This document shows, piece by piece, positions 11,205 through 23,400 of a DNA stretch of 64,000 nt (position 1 is its first letter; every line of letters begins with the position of its first letter). The position numbers and the translations under genes were made by a program. The stretch comes from Schistosoma mansoni (Eukaryota > Platyhelminthes > Trematoda > Strigeidida > Schistosomatidae), in assembly GCF_000237925.1 (NCBI RefSeq), contig NC_031496.1, positions 9,029,711 through 9,093,710 of the forward strand, given 5' to 3'. The notes under the pieces are model-generated. The model searched no databases. It was not told where the DNA came from and saw nothing but the letters and a program-made list of their open reading frames with translations.

Positions 11205-11250
11205 GCACTGCTGAGGAGTCCCACAATTGAGCGAAACGGTCGTCTAGTGC
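11205..11250 (+). ncRNA. Hammerhead-like motif, right arm of fold-back element
   Basis: The order is GCACTG, CTGAGGA (consensus core), GTCCCACAATTGAGC, GAAAC, GGTCGTC and TAGTGC. Stem I pairs with one wobble or mismatch. Stem II is partly mismatched in this copy. Confidence 0.6.
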
Positions 11251-11305
11251 TCCCAGGTTTTCCATGGTGATCTAGCTTCAATTGACTCATGATTTCAACT
11301 ATGCA

Positions 11306-12513
11306 TATAACATTAAAAGAAAGGAATCCCTCCGATTGTACAATGAATAACCGATTATATTAGATGGAAAAATATATATTATTTACCCAGTTTAAACAAG
11401 AATACCCTTCAACATATGTTTAAATAAGTAAATGAATTTTCCATTTATCAATTTATGCATACGATAAGTATCATATTCAAATTGTGTTCACATTTCAAAG
11501 TTTAAATTTCGAAGTGAAACGATGTATTATTGTAAACAGTTAAACCGAAACCAACTCATATGAAACGTTACATTGATTCCAGTGTTCTGAAACAATGATA
11601 CGAATTGACCGAAATAAGTTCCTTGTTGACCAGATTCAGAGTTGAAAAAAAACCTCTTTAGTAAGTTCGTAAAATAAGTAACCTAGAATAAATATATGAA
11701 CTTGGTTTATAATTACAGTGGCTTATGTTAACAGTATATTCCTATCCTCATCAATTACAGAACTACAACTTGTTAGATGTCAGGTTTACTGTGGTTTGAA
11801 AGTATTTGGTCAGCAACCACAGTGTGAAATCTTGTGACCAGAGGTGGATAATCTGCAAAAGAAAAGAATCACATGTGGAGAAATTCAAACACTTCACTTC
11901 TACCCAAAGGTTGTGTTGATGATATCGTTCAGAAGGACGATGAAAGCTCGACGACCAAACCATCCAGCTCAGAGAACAAACCTACACCAAAATCACCCAC
12001 CTGAGCTACAAATCTTCTCCACCATCTCACAATTAAAACAAGTATGAATTGAATCTTAATAAAATCTCATCCATGGTCACTTGCGTTCAAAATCTGAATT
12101 GTCACTCTACAGAATCGAGGAAGTCCTACAAACTGAATCATATTTAAACTATCTTATAATTGTTTAAAGGATGATGACTATTCATGACTTGAGAATTCTA
12201 GGCGAAAGAGGTGGGACTTTTCCTTCTTTCTTTCCTTTCAAAATTCAATCATTTTATGATCATATGCTTGTTGTAATGATTGAAGATAGTTAATATTAAC
12301 TTCTAGGTCTAGGTTTCATGTCATTTGGAACTTTTAGTGTAGTTTATGTTGACTAAACAAGTATGACTTAAACATTAAGATATCATAATTTCATGGATAT
12401 TATTTTTCACTACCTATTGATCTGATTTATTTGACCAGTTTAGTCAATAACTTCGAAATCTACAAGCCGACTAAATGGTAATTCTGTATGTAAAAACTAC
12501 TGAATTCCAATAA
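11306..12513. other. Non-coding, with a possible repeat at 11760-12045
   Basis: The segment around 11860-12040 is less AT-rich and has two overlapping short frames on opposite strands, which suggests an old repeat more than a gene. No second copy was found in the window. Confidence 0.35.
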
Positions 12514-12990
12514 CTATTTCACTGTAACATAAACTACTAGAAATAATAGGAAGGGATCTGAAATTATGTTTAAACAAAATACTACACACCTTAACTTCAT
12601 ATACCTATACCCTAGTCTAATTATTGGAGGTCTACTCGAGTAAAACGGGAACGGTGTAACGAACAAGCTAACTTCGAAGTCACACCTCGCGACCAGCACC
12701 TTACGTGGATTGCCCCATCGACCCATCAAGGGACCATGGATGCTCTGAAGACTGTATAACACAATGGATGTTATAACAAGAATATATTAGTTAAAATAGA
12801 TACAAGCGAAAGTAGAACCACTGCCGCATGGGCCAGTCCATGGCGTATGATTAATTGATGTGCGTTGATTGTCCTTGACCTTGACAGGGATCGATGATCT
12901 GTTCGATATTCAGTGACCCAACTGCTGGATGATTTGGCTAGGATTCAGTAACATTTCACTGGCCCTACAATATATATATATATAAACTCG
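12514..12990. repeat. Unidentified moderately GC-rich repeat ending in (AT)n
   Basis: The end (ACATTTCACTGGCCCTACAA, then a short AT run) resembles 2310-2330 (ACATTTCAGTGGTCCTACAA), which suggests a shared repeat end. The 82-codon frame on the minus strand has no recognisable domain. Confidence 0.35.
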
Positions 12991-13854
12991 TGTTAATTTA
13001 ATGCCGGTTATTTACTCTGAGGAAGTGGATTACATTAAGTCACGAAACGTCAGAAATACAATTTTTCTAATCATTGGGATATAACGAGAATATTTATTAA
13101 AAGTTTAATTACTAACATTTAATTTTAAAAGGTCCTAATACTAGTTCTGTTGAACTAAAAAAAATGTGTCAATGTATTTTTATTATCAGCTCAAGTCAAT
13201 AGAACTTAGTGCAACAAAGAGTGACGGCCACTAGCTTGTGCAGTGGGGTGAAGTTTTAATTCATTTGGTATTGATTGTTTGAGACTGAGCAATCTCAATC
13301 CAAAACATCAGTGAAAAGATTAATACAACCAATACAAAAATGAGTTATGTTGTCTATGATTTATTTTCTATTAATATTGTCACCACTCTGGCTTTATCTT
13401 GGTAATTTCAACTTACTGTGCTGACGTGGTGTAACAACTTGAAATGATGCGAGTACGTCAATGACTCTAAGTTACTTATGACTAACTGGGTGTCCATCGA
13501 CCAGTCCTTCATTAAAGCAATGACAATTTCATACTTCACCCCATTGTATTTTTTATTTTATTATTAATGACTTAATATCATATTCTGGTACAACATAGAA
13601 TACGATGGTCGTGCCGTTATATCTAAACTGATTTGAGTATTTTTCACTGAGAATAATGATTCCAGAATATATTTAGTAATTAATGACTGTTGCGAATGGA
13701 CTTATTCTATATCTCTCTTTGAACCTTGTACACACCGTTGATATTAATATTTTTACGTTATATTAGCGTTTCTTCCGCAATTTCCCTCGCCGCATCGATT
13801 CAAAATCGAATGCGGAAAATAATACTGACAATCATTCTAACATACGCCTATTAT
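12991..13854. other. Non-coding, with a worn Sm-alpha edge near 13230-13345
   Basis: GTGGGGTGAAGTTTTAATTC and the following ATTTGGTATTGATTGTTTGA recall the inverted Sm-alpha head. AACATCAGTGAAAAGATT recalls the plus head. Nothing else was recognised. Confidence 0.4.
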
Positions 13855-14164
13855 CCCTCGTGATGAAGCATAAGCCGCCCATCGGTAATGTCCATCTAAC
13901 TCTGTCCTGGGCTCTCATTTCCAGTTGTTTACAGTTGCTATTCATCCTTTTCATGTCTCCTTCCAATTCTCAGTGCAGTGTGTTCTTCGGCCTTCTACTT
14001 TTCCGTTTCCCTTCAGGATTCCAAGTTACGACTTACTTTGGGATGCCAGTTTGATGTATTTACTATGTATGTCCTGTCCAATTACACTATCTTTTCCTAA
14101 TTTCCTCTTCAGTTACAAGTTCATTTCTTCTCCTCCACAGTAGGCTGTTGCTTATGATATCCAA
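13855..14164 (-). mobile_element. RTE LINE 3' end, minus strand; inverted twin of 25281-25590
   Basis: This 310-bp block is the reverse complement of 25281-25590 with only about two differences that I could see. It corresponds to the C-terminal frame and 3' end of the RTE element seen complete at 40421-43630. At 14165 it meets the left arm of the large inverted duplication. Confidence 0.85.
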
Positions 14165-14467
14165 ACAATGTTTCTTCATAAAGCTATTCACTGAGAGGAC
14201 TAGAGTCACTTCGGCCTGGAAAACACACCAGACGGGTAAGACGCTTAATTAGAAAAAGAGTGACTGTGGTTAGAGTTCCATTCTTCGGTGTTCGTCTTCT
14301 CATCAGTGACCTCGCAGAGCATCGTAGTGATGTTCGAGTAGGATCTTCACTTTTGGACGATTTGACATTCTTAGGACATCGTCATTATCAGATCACCTCA
14401 TATTCTCCTGTATACTGGCGAGAAAAATCCCATGCGTCTTAGTCTATTCCTGAAAGGTCGTTTCACT

Positions 14468-15174
14468 ACATTTGGTGTCGCTGTCAACTAGGAGGAGGAA
14501 GGGTGCTGTTCTGCGGACGCCGCTGCAGGTCTGCAGTTGAGTTGCTAGTTGGGGCAGTCTGGTGCGGAGAGTTCGAGTCGAGTGGAGTGTTCTGGCGGGG
14601 CGGCGTTGGCTGTAGCGGGTGCTGTCGACGGAGAGGAGCAGTGGGACGTGCGGCTGCTGGGCGGACATCGGATGTAGATGGCTCAGCAGGCCGGCGGAGT
14701 ACGGGTGCTGAACGTCCCTGGTGCCGGGTGGATGCGGATGTTGGTGAACCGGCAGGTCGATGGAGCTATGGAAGTCAGCGCGCCGCAGACTCGACAATCT
14801 GACGAAGAGTTTGGCACAGACTGCAGTGAAAGAAGATAGTGGCATGGCGAGCAGAACCACCGCATGAACGAATACATAAAAGGGGGGACGAGTGTGGTGT
14901 GGTCTACTTATATCCATATAAGTAGTATAAGGTGTTGGTCAGACATAGAATGTATTTTGGCAGAAGACCGATGAGGAAAGAACTGAAACGAAGCGCAATC
15001 AGTAGGAAAATGCACGAACAATGGAATTAAAGAAGAAACAGTAAAGATCGAGACTAATGGGTGTTAATTTGCAAATTGACTGTCCATCGTATGGTTTTCA
15101 GAATTTACTGAGATAGTATGTAACCTTTGCTTAAATACATTCGATTGTCCCCAACCAGTGTTCTGTTCACTACA
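14468..15174 (+). mobile_element. Fossil LTR-element fragment: internal piece plus one LTR
   Basis: The LTR is 14893-15174 (TGTGGTGTGG ... TTCACTACA, 282 bp). It matches the solo LTR at 56816-57096. Before it lies a GC-rich internal piece (14475-14892), preceded by CACTACATTTGGTGTCGC. That is an LTR-like end followed by a possible primer-binding TGGTGTCGC. The whole is flanked by the 12-bp direct repeat GGTCGTTTCACT (14456 and 15178). Most of the element is missing and it is long inactive. The superfamily is not resolved. Confidence 0.6.
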
Positions 15175-15899
15175 TTTGGTCGTTTCACTCACATTAAGAC
15201 GCAACAAAGTCGTAGAATCCTAAGTAGAGGCTTGAGTAGGTTTGAAAGATTGTCAGAAACAACTCTGGAATGATATCTCCAAGTCGTCTTCGTGTAAAGT
15301 GAGAGGTTTCATTTGCTTCGGCTGAATCACCAGCATGATTTGAGCTGAGATCCTAGCTCTGTGATTAACAGCCCTATACTGCTCTCCGTGGGGATGAACG
15401 AGGGGTAATTATCACAGTGAGTAGGTGAACTTTCTTATTTCCCTATTGACGTCCGTTTATAGGAGTTGACAATGCATATGACGGTAGATTAATTTTATCC
15501 GCAAAATTGCTAATAGGAATCAGGAGAAACGATTCTATAATGGTTTACTGTGAAAATCCAAATGTCGAGACCCTCCATTATGAATGTATTCTGTACACTT
15601 CGGTGGGGAGCATCCAGTTTCCCAGATAACTTCTGGACGAGGTAGAAGGGATCGGTGCAACCGATGTTCCCGACTTACGTTATTTGGAATGCGTGTGATA
15701 CAAGTTTTATCTAGTGGCGTTGCGTCCATTTCTGAATGCCACGTAAGAATTATGGCTATAAACCTACAAAGAGACTCCCCGTATATGCCAGGCTTTTCTT
15801 TGGGCCTGCATCAGGATTCCTGTCCCTCCCATAGGCCATAATATCCTCCTTCCAGTCAGACCGTTAACTTGACAGATGTCTTTAAGATGTGTGTAGTCA
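15175..15899. other. Unassigned part of the left arm
   Basis: Short frames on both strands (for example 15535-15729 minus and 15584-15841 plus) overlap and show no recognisable domain. They recur in the twin only because the whole arm is duplicated. Confidence 0.4.
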
Positions 15900-16860
15900 A
15901 ACCCCAGATGTAGCAGCATCTACATCATCCGGATCATTTTTCTCTTTTCAGTGTTATTACGTGTAAGAGGACGGTATGTTCCCTTAATAATTAGGTTGAG
16001 GTTATTTATATTGAAGCAAGATCAAGACGTTGGTAATTCCATCACTTTGATTTGAATTAATGCTGAGGCTCTGAAGTGACTGCTGATGTATATCTTCATT
16101 TTACCTCCTGTAACATCGGAAAACTTTCATGCCTTGCAAGCCAAACTGATCTCACGGGATGAAAGATATAGTAAGGTTATCGTTAAAACTATGACATTCG
16201 GCTTCTATTAGAAATTCATGTTTTTGATATTTTCTGTTTTCCCCATAGTACCCCAAGGTTCCTATGGCGATGCCTGACTGTTTGTTGCATTCCAGTGTTC
16301 CTTGTTATCGACATCTATGTGGGGGTCGATAATGGATTACCGTTTGAGGGGTTTGTAGTATTATGGTCTTATTCGTTATTAATACTGCTCTATTAATAGA
16401 CCTCACCCTAAAATTGTAGATCTGTCATGATGTAACTACCTAGTTTATAAGATCATACGTGGAAGTCACATCATTGTTCAAACCGACTCATCGTATCGTA
16501 ACGATCACCAACACATGAAGGAGAACACATAAAAAACTATCCTTCACATCCAACCAGGCGATTTAATATGTTGAAGCTTCACATTACGACATTCGTAACT
16601 CCTTGTCTTCAGCGAAACAAATACTCCAGATCTTCTCTCTATATGAATTACTTTACCTGTAAGTTTTCTAGACTCTGGAATAATCTACCACAAACTGTCC
16701 GTACGTTAAACCCTCTCCCATTGTTTGTTCGCTCCATTAATGCCTATTGCTCCTCTGAAAATGCATTAAATGCTCTAGCGCCTGTAAGTGTATCTTACTC
16801 CACAAGTGAGACTATCGGAACTTTAAATGTTTAACCACTTACTTGCTGCCATTTTACATT
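15900..16860 (+). mobile_element. Decayed CR1-like LINE fragment
   Basis: GTACCCCAAGGTTCCTATGG near 16246 encodes VPQGSYG, the reverse-transcriptase block usually read as GVPQGSVLGP. The frame at 16568-16834 (SLYMNYFTCKFSRLWNNLP) resembles the C-terminal end of CR1/jockey-type polymerases. Reading frames are broken throughout. Confidence 0.55.
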
Positions 16861-17469
16861 AACACTGTCACTAGCAACCCTAACACGTTTGAATAATATC
16901 TAACATGAACAGTGGTAACCTGACAGACATATTTTGGCAATCATTGTTTTGTTGTTCCGTGCTCTTTGCTTTTATCTTACTTTCTCTAGTTGTAGATAAT
17001 TATCAATAACTCGCTCTGGCACTGGAAATAACCTTACAGAACAACGTTCATAAATCATCAGGCTATCCAATTAAGAAAAAATTACAAGTTCCCTGGTGTT
17101 GCATTGGCTTGCCGTGATATATGCCATACATAAACTACTTATCAATTACTAAACCAGAAAACATAAAACTTTCTTATATTTCATGTTTGTTCTCTACATT
17201 AAATGTTGCTTTTTATATCAATCTGATCATGCCTGTAAACTGGTGTGAATTCTGTAAATATTATTTTCAGAATATATTATTATTATTTTGGCTGAAGACA
17301 GAAAGACATCTTTATTATAAAACAAAAGGTATAGGGTACGCAAGAATGATCACGCCTTCAAGGTCGAGTCATACTATTCGATGCTAAGATTGAATAACAA
17401 GGTTTCCTTGAATTTTGATTACGCGGTCACTTTGTTTGGAAATTGGAGTTTAAAACGACCTGCTTCGGG

Positions 17470-18850
17470 ATTCCAATTTGATGTTTTTCACAATGTATAT
17501 CCTATCCACTTCCACTGTGTCGCGATTTGGTCTGTGCACGACCGATCCTTAGGGAATCCAGCCTGTTGACCTCGAAGCTGGACGTCTACTGAATCTTTCG
17601 TCTGATTCAGAGACACTCTGTTGAGGACTTTCCCTGGTACTGATAGTAGTGTGATGTCTCCATAATTCTAACATTTGCTCAGATCTCCTTTCCCTGATAT
17701 CTTGATGAGGTATCTTTCTTTCCAGTCCGTCGGCATTTGTTCTTCCCCCCAAATCTCCCTGAATAGAACGTGAAACATGCTTCCAATTACTCTTATGTCT
17801 GACCTCAGTGATTCAGCTGGTATGCTGTCAGGTCCTGCTGCTTTCCCACTCTTCAATTGTCTGATGTCCATCCTGATCTCTTCGATCATTAGTGGGATGA
17901 CATCTATAGGAAGGTCTGTGTGTGCTGCTTCGATGTCCGGTGGATTCAATGGAGCTGGCCAACTCAAGAGTTCCTCGAAGTATTTTACCATCTGTTTCTC
18001 TGTTCTTGAATCTCGGTGATTGTATTGCCTTCGTTGTCCTTAACCGGTCTCTCGTGTTTACCATATTTCTCTGATAGTTTCTTCGTTGTGTCATACAACT
18101 GTCTCATTTCTTTGTCTTGCAGCTTTTTCCGCTGTCGTCGCTAGCTCTTCCACGTATTTCTGTTTGTCGGCTCTAATACTCCTCATCACTTGCTTGTTTG
18201 CTCCTATGTATCCAGCTCGTGATCGACTGTTGTCTTCTTTTCTTGATTCTCGCCTAGGGTTCCGACAGAGATCCATTCCTTATGATGATGCTTGTTGTGG
18301 CCCAGCACCTGACACTTTGAAGTTAGTGCTTCTTTGATCTTCTTCCTGTTGTCATCCGTAGAAGTTTCTTCTTTGTCTTTGAGTAGATCTGGTAAGGTTT
18401 GGGACGTGCTATTGAGAACTATCTAGGATTCGTTGAGTTGTCAGTATGTCGAAGGATGGTTGTAAAGGACATTTGTAATGCTGTTTCCCCAGTTGTTCAG
18501 TGTTTCTTTAGTTTCAGTTTCATCATGGTCACAACAACGTGGCGATCTGAAGCAATGTTAGCTCCTCTCCTGGCTCTCACGTCTTACATTATCCTACTGA
18601 ATTTTTTTATTGATTCACATATGATCTATCTGGTTCTTTGCGGTGTGGTCCGGTGAGATCCATGTGGCTTTCTGTATGTGTTTGTGTGGGAATATTGTGC
18701 CGCCTATATCCAATTTGTTGAATGCACACAGATTTACAAATCTCTCTCCATTTTCATTTCTCTCTCGGAGTTCGTGTCGTCCTATGATATCTTCATACCC
18801 GGTGTTGTCCATCCCGACTTTGGAGTTTAGATTAAACTTGCATTAATAAC
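17470..18850 (-). mobile_element. RTE LINE fragment, minus strand (endonuclease to RT start)
   Basis: Minus-strand peptides match the 871-residue ORF at 40839-43454. DNTGYEDIIGRHELRERN and [16 protein letters not shown] are endonuclease. [18 protein letters not shown] and [16 protein letters not shown] are the RT start. Frames are disrupted. The part beyond 18637 is outside the duplicated arm, so this locus retains more of the element than its twin at 28446-29590. Confidence 0.85.
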
Positions 18851-18859
18851 CTCGAAAAA

Positions 18860-19760
18860 TGTTTCTCCGTCCAGTTTGACGGTAGAACTATTCACCTAAT
18901 CTTTAACACTTTTATGAGGTCCTTTCTAAAGTATTCAGATAACGTCATCTCTTGCTTCAAAAGGAACTTATTCATATGGGAGCTAAGAAGTCATTTTGAG
19001 GACTCAACGTTAAACTATATGAAGAATACCTTAGAACACTGGACCATCGACCATTAGAGCATAAACAACTCAGAGGCGACCTTTTAATGATTTATGGCGT
19101 TCTTAACATCTCTAAAATCTTTTGAAATAACAACCTAAGCTCTGTCTGAACACAAACCTTTGGGGCAATACATGTAGTGAACGAAAACACAGGTGGGAAA
19201 AACCAATTTATCGTTTGATGCGAAACCACAGTGTCTTCATAAAATATGAAAACTATAAACTAAATGCTTCATATGCACATCTCTCAATTATCGCTTACAA
19301 ACATCGTTGTTCCTCCATTCTCGTTGTTATCTTGATTACTTTCAGTTTTCTCTTCTTTGCTTTTCAGTCTTCTCAATCTTCTGCTCTTAGACGTTGCCTT
19401 CAGACTGATGCTACACAGTTATTATCTGTCAATATAAGTAGCATACGCCACGTACCAATGGACTACGGATGAAACACAGTAAACCGGACTGTAGGCACAC
19501 CCTATTCCTCACGAACGTCTATGTCTTGGAATCCGCTACCAGTAAACTTGGACTGATAAGCTTCTAAGGAGTCTTTTGAAGGGAGGCTTAATATATTCTT
19601 GGTGATTAAGGATAGTTTCTCATTCTAATGCACCAGTAATTCGCTCTCCCTTGTTTAATATACTTGGGTTCTTACCTGGAGGGATGGGTGTTCTATTATT
19701 AGTAGATACGAAAGACTTAGGAGGAAGTTTTTTTCTGTTCCGTTCACATCTGACTAAAAC
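18860..19760 (+). mobile_element. Decayed CR1-like LINE 3' fragment
   Basis: Readable pieces include LEHKQLRGDLLMIYGVLN (near 19055-19110), matching the EYRHLRGNLSMACSILH block of the LINE at 33431-35340. The end, TTTAATATACTTGGGTTCTT with GGAGGGATGGGTGTT, parallels that LINE's tail TTAATATACCTAGGTTCCTG. No open frame survives. Confidence 0.55.
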
Positions 19761-20416
19761 ACACCACTATCAGGTGACCTGACAACCACTGATTCTAACG
19801 AATACATTTTCAGGGACAAAAATGATATGAAAGAAGGGAAAATAAAAAAAATATAATCAGGCAACTAAAGACTAGGCTTATTGGAGTCGAGTGAGGAGAC
19901 AAATGTCACTGGATTTTCATGGAAAACCTGGAACTGCCACCTAACCTCTAGACATACATAGTACGTAATCAAATGAGTTATGATAGATTACTGCGAATGC
20001 AGTAGGTATTAAATGAACGCAACATAGAAACTTTTAGCTGCTTGACGTTTGTATTGATTCTAAATATATACAAGTAAAAGAACTAGTTAGTAACAATTCA
20101 TGTGTGCGTAACTTCCATCCTCTACTTGGCATGATTCTAGCATGGAGCTATTTCGTGTTGGTATAGTGTAAAAAGTATAAATGTTGAAAAAAATAAGGTA
20201 AAAAATTATACGACGACTCAGCGAGCACTGAAAATGGTCTTAACTATGGTAATGAAGGAAGTTGGTAATCTCACAGTAAGATTAAGACATAAGTCGGTAG
20301 CGTCAGGTTTTGAATGCGCTACATATGATGTTTCTGTAACAGTTGACCTTGGCCGGTTCTGTTTGTTTGACTCATCGGTCGGACTCCATCTGCTGTACTA
20401 GGCGCATTACTTTAAG
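19761..20416. promoter_or_regulatory. Upstream region of malate dehydrogenase
   Basis: This non-coding stretch lies between the LINE remnant and the start codon. A TATA-like AGTATAAATG occurs near 20176, about 240 bp before the ATG. No other element could be supported. Schistosome mRNAs are often trans-spliced, so the transcription start cannot be inferred. Confidence 0.3.
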
Positions 20417-23400
20417 ATGTTTTCAAGAGGTGCCAATGTTTTCCGATTCGGGATTAGTTTTAGAAGCTTTTTGACCTCTTCAAAGGTAGGTTTCTTCACC
20501 TGTGAGTAATATGCTTTGTTCCACAGCATTCTCCAAAGGTTGCCGTATTAGGCGCTAGCGGTGGTATAGGTCAACCTCTGTCACTGCTCTTGAAACAATC
20601 ACCTTTGATTTCTCAGCTTGCACTGTATGATATTGCTCATGTTAAAGGTGTTGCTGCTGACCTCAGCCATATTGAAACTCAAGCTCATGTGACTGCACAT
20701 CTCGGACCAGGAGAACTTGCAGAATGTCTTACAGGTGCAAATGTTGTTATTATTCCCGCAGGGATGCCTCGCAAGCCTGGTAAGCTGACTAGTCTTTCCT
20801 CTTAGACTAGAGTTTGGGCAAGGTTTAGGGGTTCAAAATGGACAGTAGTTTGGTCTGAAGAAATTGTACCACAACCGATTTTAGTCGGAACACCGTGTTC
20901 CTAATTTCGTCACACTGTTCCTCCTTAACTTTTATGTCGCAGTAAGGCTGCTGACTTATGTAATTGTTGCTTATGGTAGGGTTAAACGGTGAAACTAATT
21001 TATAGACGACATTTGAGCGACGCTAGAAAGACCTTGAGAATATCCACGTGCATATTACGGCCAAATCAGGATTATAAACCAGTGTTATTATTTATTATTT
21101 ATTTAAAAACACAAATATTGGTACAAGGAAGCACCAGATAAATATGCGCCTCACAAATCTCACTCGATTTGTGTGAGGGCTGTGATACTGCCCAGGTGCC
21201 CAGACTGAAGTAGGTGGTTTTCTTAGAGGGCCACACCCGGAGCCTTCGAACTAAAGGTCTAGTCCACAAGACAGTGGAGCATCGTAAGGAGATTCAGTCC
21301 CATGGTAGCCGGCGACCAAAAATTGGTTCATACGCCATTCGTTCCTTCAGGATCCTGGAGCCCATGTGCACCATTGATTTGGAATCAGGGTTTTCCAACT
21401 CCCCTAGGTGGATCCTCCACATCCACCAACCCGGTTAAAGCGCTGGACATTCGCTTTTCGTCTCTCTTTTGTGAACAACACCCCCGCACGAGAATGCAGT
21501 GAGTAAGACTTCCCTGGCAGAGGCTATATATTCGCGTGGCCATATGAGAGCATTTCGAGAGGGAGAGCAAACTCTCGGCCGTATCAGGGCATTTGGGGGC
21601 ATAAACCAGTGTGAAGAATCAGGATTAGTATTTACAGTTGATAGTTAGGGTTAGGAATTGGGTTTATGGTTCTCACCACGAATTGACATCAGGTGTAATG
21701 CCAAAACTATTTAACCTGATAGTTAAATTGATTTTGCGCCAATATTCAAGACCTGTTGTAGTAAATATTTTTGGTTCATCCATAAATTACCGTTGAAACC
21801 CATTTTTATTTCCAGCGTATCGCCTTTTAGAGATTACGTTTAACTTTCTATTTAGGATGTTGTGTATAGTGATATTTTGTGACTATATAAGTGAAGGCTA
21901 AACCCTATTTAAAGAAATACATAAGTTTCATTTTCTCAAAAACAAGTCCAGAGCATTATTTACGTTGTTAACTCAGAAATAATTTCAAGTTTCCAGTGCT
22001 ACAGACGAATAAATCGCTCTCAAAAGTGTGGACTTCTGGGAAGTCTCACTTTTAAATTTTTAGCCCAGTCAAATACTAATACAGAAATTAGTTATGAAAG
22101 GAACGTTGGGGTAGTGACTCAGAAATCAACTTCTAACCATCTAGCTACTGGTTCGATTTACCTTGTACCAAATTTAGTTTAAGCAACAAGATGATACAAT
22201 TAGTCTCCACATAAGGGTTGTGATTTGTAACTGAGTGCTCTAATCTATACTGAATTCCATCCCAGCTTCGGGGCAGTGTTGGGATGATTCATTTCACTGG
22301 AAAGTAACAAGTTTTCTACCAAAACTTGCCGATTTGCATTTTAGGGAATTTTATTATCTGATTAATCACAGTCCAAATCTTATTAACTACAATGTTTTGA
22401 GGGAAGCTAGGTATTGATTGAATATAACTAAGCTTCCTTACTCAGCAAAAACTGGCGAAGGTGATAGCTATTTGTGTATCTGCGAAGCTATACTTATAAA
22501 GGGCAGTTTCGACCAACTAATCTTTTGTAATCTTTTTTTCTACTCACCTCTCCTAGCTCGGTAAGTTGACAGTTCCTAATGCGGTCTGCTGTCTGGTATA
22601 TTGCGGTAATTGGATTTTACTAGTTTATTTCAGGTTAGACTTTTAAATCACACATTACTTTCTAAATATCCGTTCAAATCTAAAAGTTGTCTGTGTACCA
22701 TGCGTAAATAATTAGTCATTTAGTATATTAGTCCTAGGGTCTCTGAGGCTTCTCGCATAACAAGAACAGTATACTGGAGAAAACTTTACTTATTTTGTTC
22801 CCAACTGCATCTAAGTAAGTTGCAGTTTTGGAAGACTCGTAAATTCAGTGGTTGCACTCTGTGTCGATGGCTTCTCATAGGTGTAGTTTACGTTTAGTTT
22901 CTGAGGCTTGACTCTTTTAATTGGGTTTAGAGTGTCGACTACAAGTTACTAGTTATATTAATGAGTGTCTGGTATTCAAATTTTAGTACCAATTATTCTT
23001 CCATATCGCACACTTATTTTTCTCTTAAGGGATGACACGTGATGATTTGTTCAATACAAACGCATCCATTGTTGCAGAACTTATTGACTCGTGCGCTAAA
23101 AATTGCCCGAAAGCAATGATATGCATAATCACAAATCCTGTCAATAGCACTGTACCAATTGCAGCTGAGATTTTAAAACGCCATAACGTTTATGATCCCA
23201 AGCGTCTGTTTGGAGTTACGACTCTTGATGTTGTTCGGTCAAATACGTTTATTGCTCAGGCAAAAGTATGTTCTTTTTTCAAGCTTTCTAAAGGTTTTCT
23301 TTAGGATCTTGCTGTGCGAAAGGTTTCTTGCCCCGTTATTGGCGGGCACTCAGGTATTACAATTCTTCCTGTAATATCTCAATGTAGTCCCCATGTATCA

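Larger units (their letters stand above)
10753..11305. mobile_element. Fold-back SINE with two divergent tRNA-like/hammerhead arms
   Basis: The ends are inverted repeats: GTTGAAATCATAAGTCAATT on the left and AATTGACTCATGATTTCAAC on the right. The left arm, on the minus strand, carries a hammerhead-like motif (10803-10848) and a tRNA-like part with B box GGGTTCGAATC. The right arm, on the plus strand, carries an A-box-like TTAGTGGTCTATCGG, B box GGGTTCGACTC and a hammerhead-like motif (11205-11250). About 150 bp of non-palindromic DNA (around 10945-11100) separates the arms. Copies with the same plan lie at 3000, 50215, 52673 and 62375. Confidence 0.8.
14176..18637 (+). repeat. Left arm of a 4.46-kb inverted duplication
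   Basis: Every matched position obeys left + right = 47083, from 14176/32907 to 18637/28446, so the two arms have no net length difference. Direct reading of several stretches shows near identity; one seen difference is CGTCGCTAGC here against CGTCGATAGC in the twin. The arm is a mosaic of an LTR fossil, a CR1-like LINE fragment and an RTE fragment. The duplication is therefore a copied segment and not chance similarity between transposons. Confidence 0.9.

Noticed and set aside
9757-11305. B-box sequences read as true tRNA genes
   Set aside because: No cloverleaf with matching acceptor and anticodon stems could be drawn, and the sequences continue into SINE-specific hammerhead and tail blocks.
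11844-12047. Overlapping 66- and 67-codon frames on opposite strands
   Set aside because: Opposing frames over a less AT-rich patch suggest a repeat. No domain was recognised.
14444-14917. 157-codon open frame on the minus strand (and its twin 32166-32639)
   Set aside because: It lies in GC-rich fossil LTR-element DNA. An overlapping frame is open on the other strand, no domain is recognisable, and the composition fits a by-product of low stop density in GC-rich sequence.
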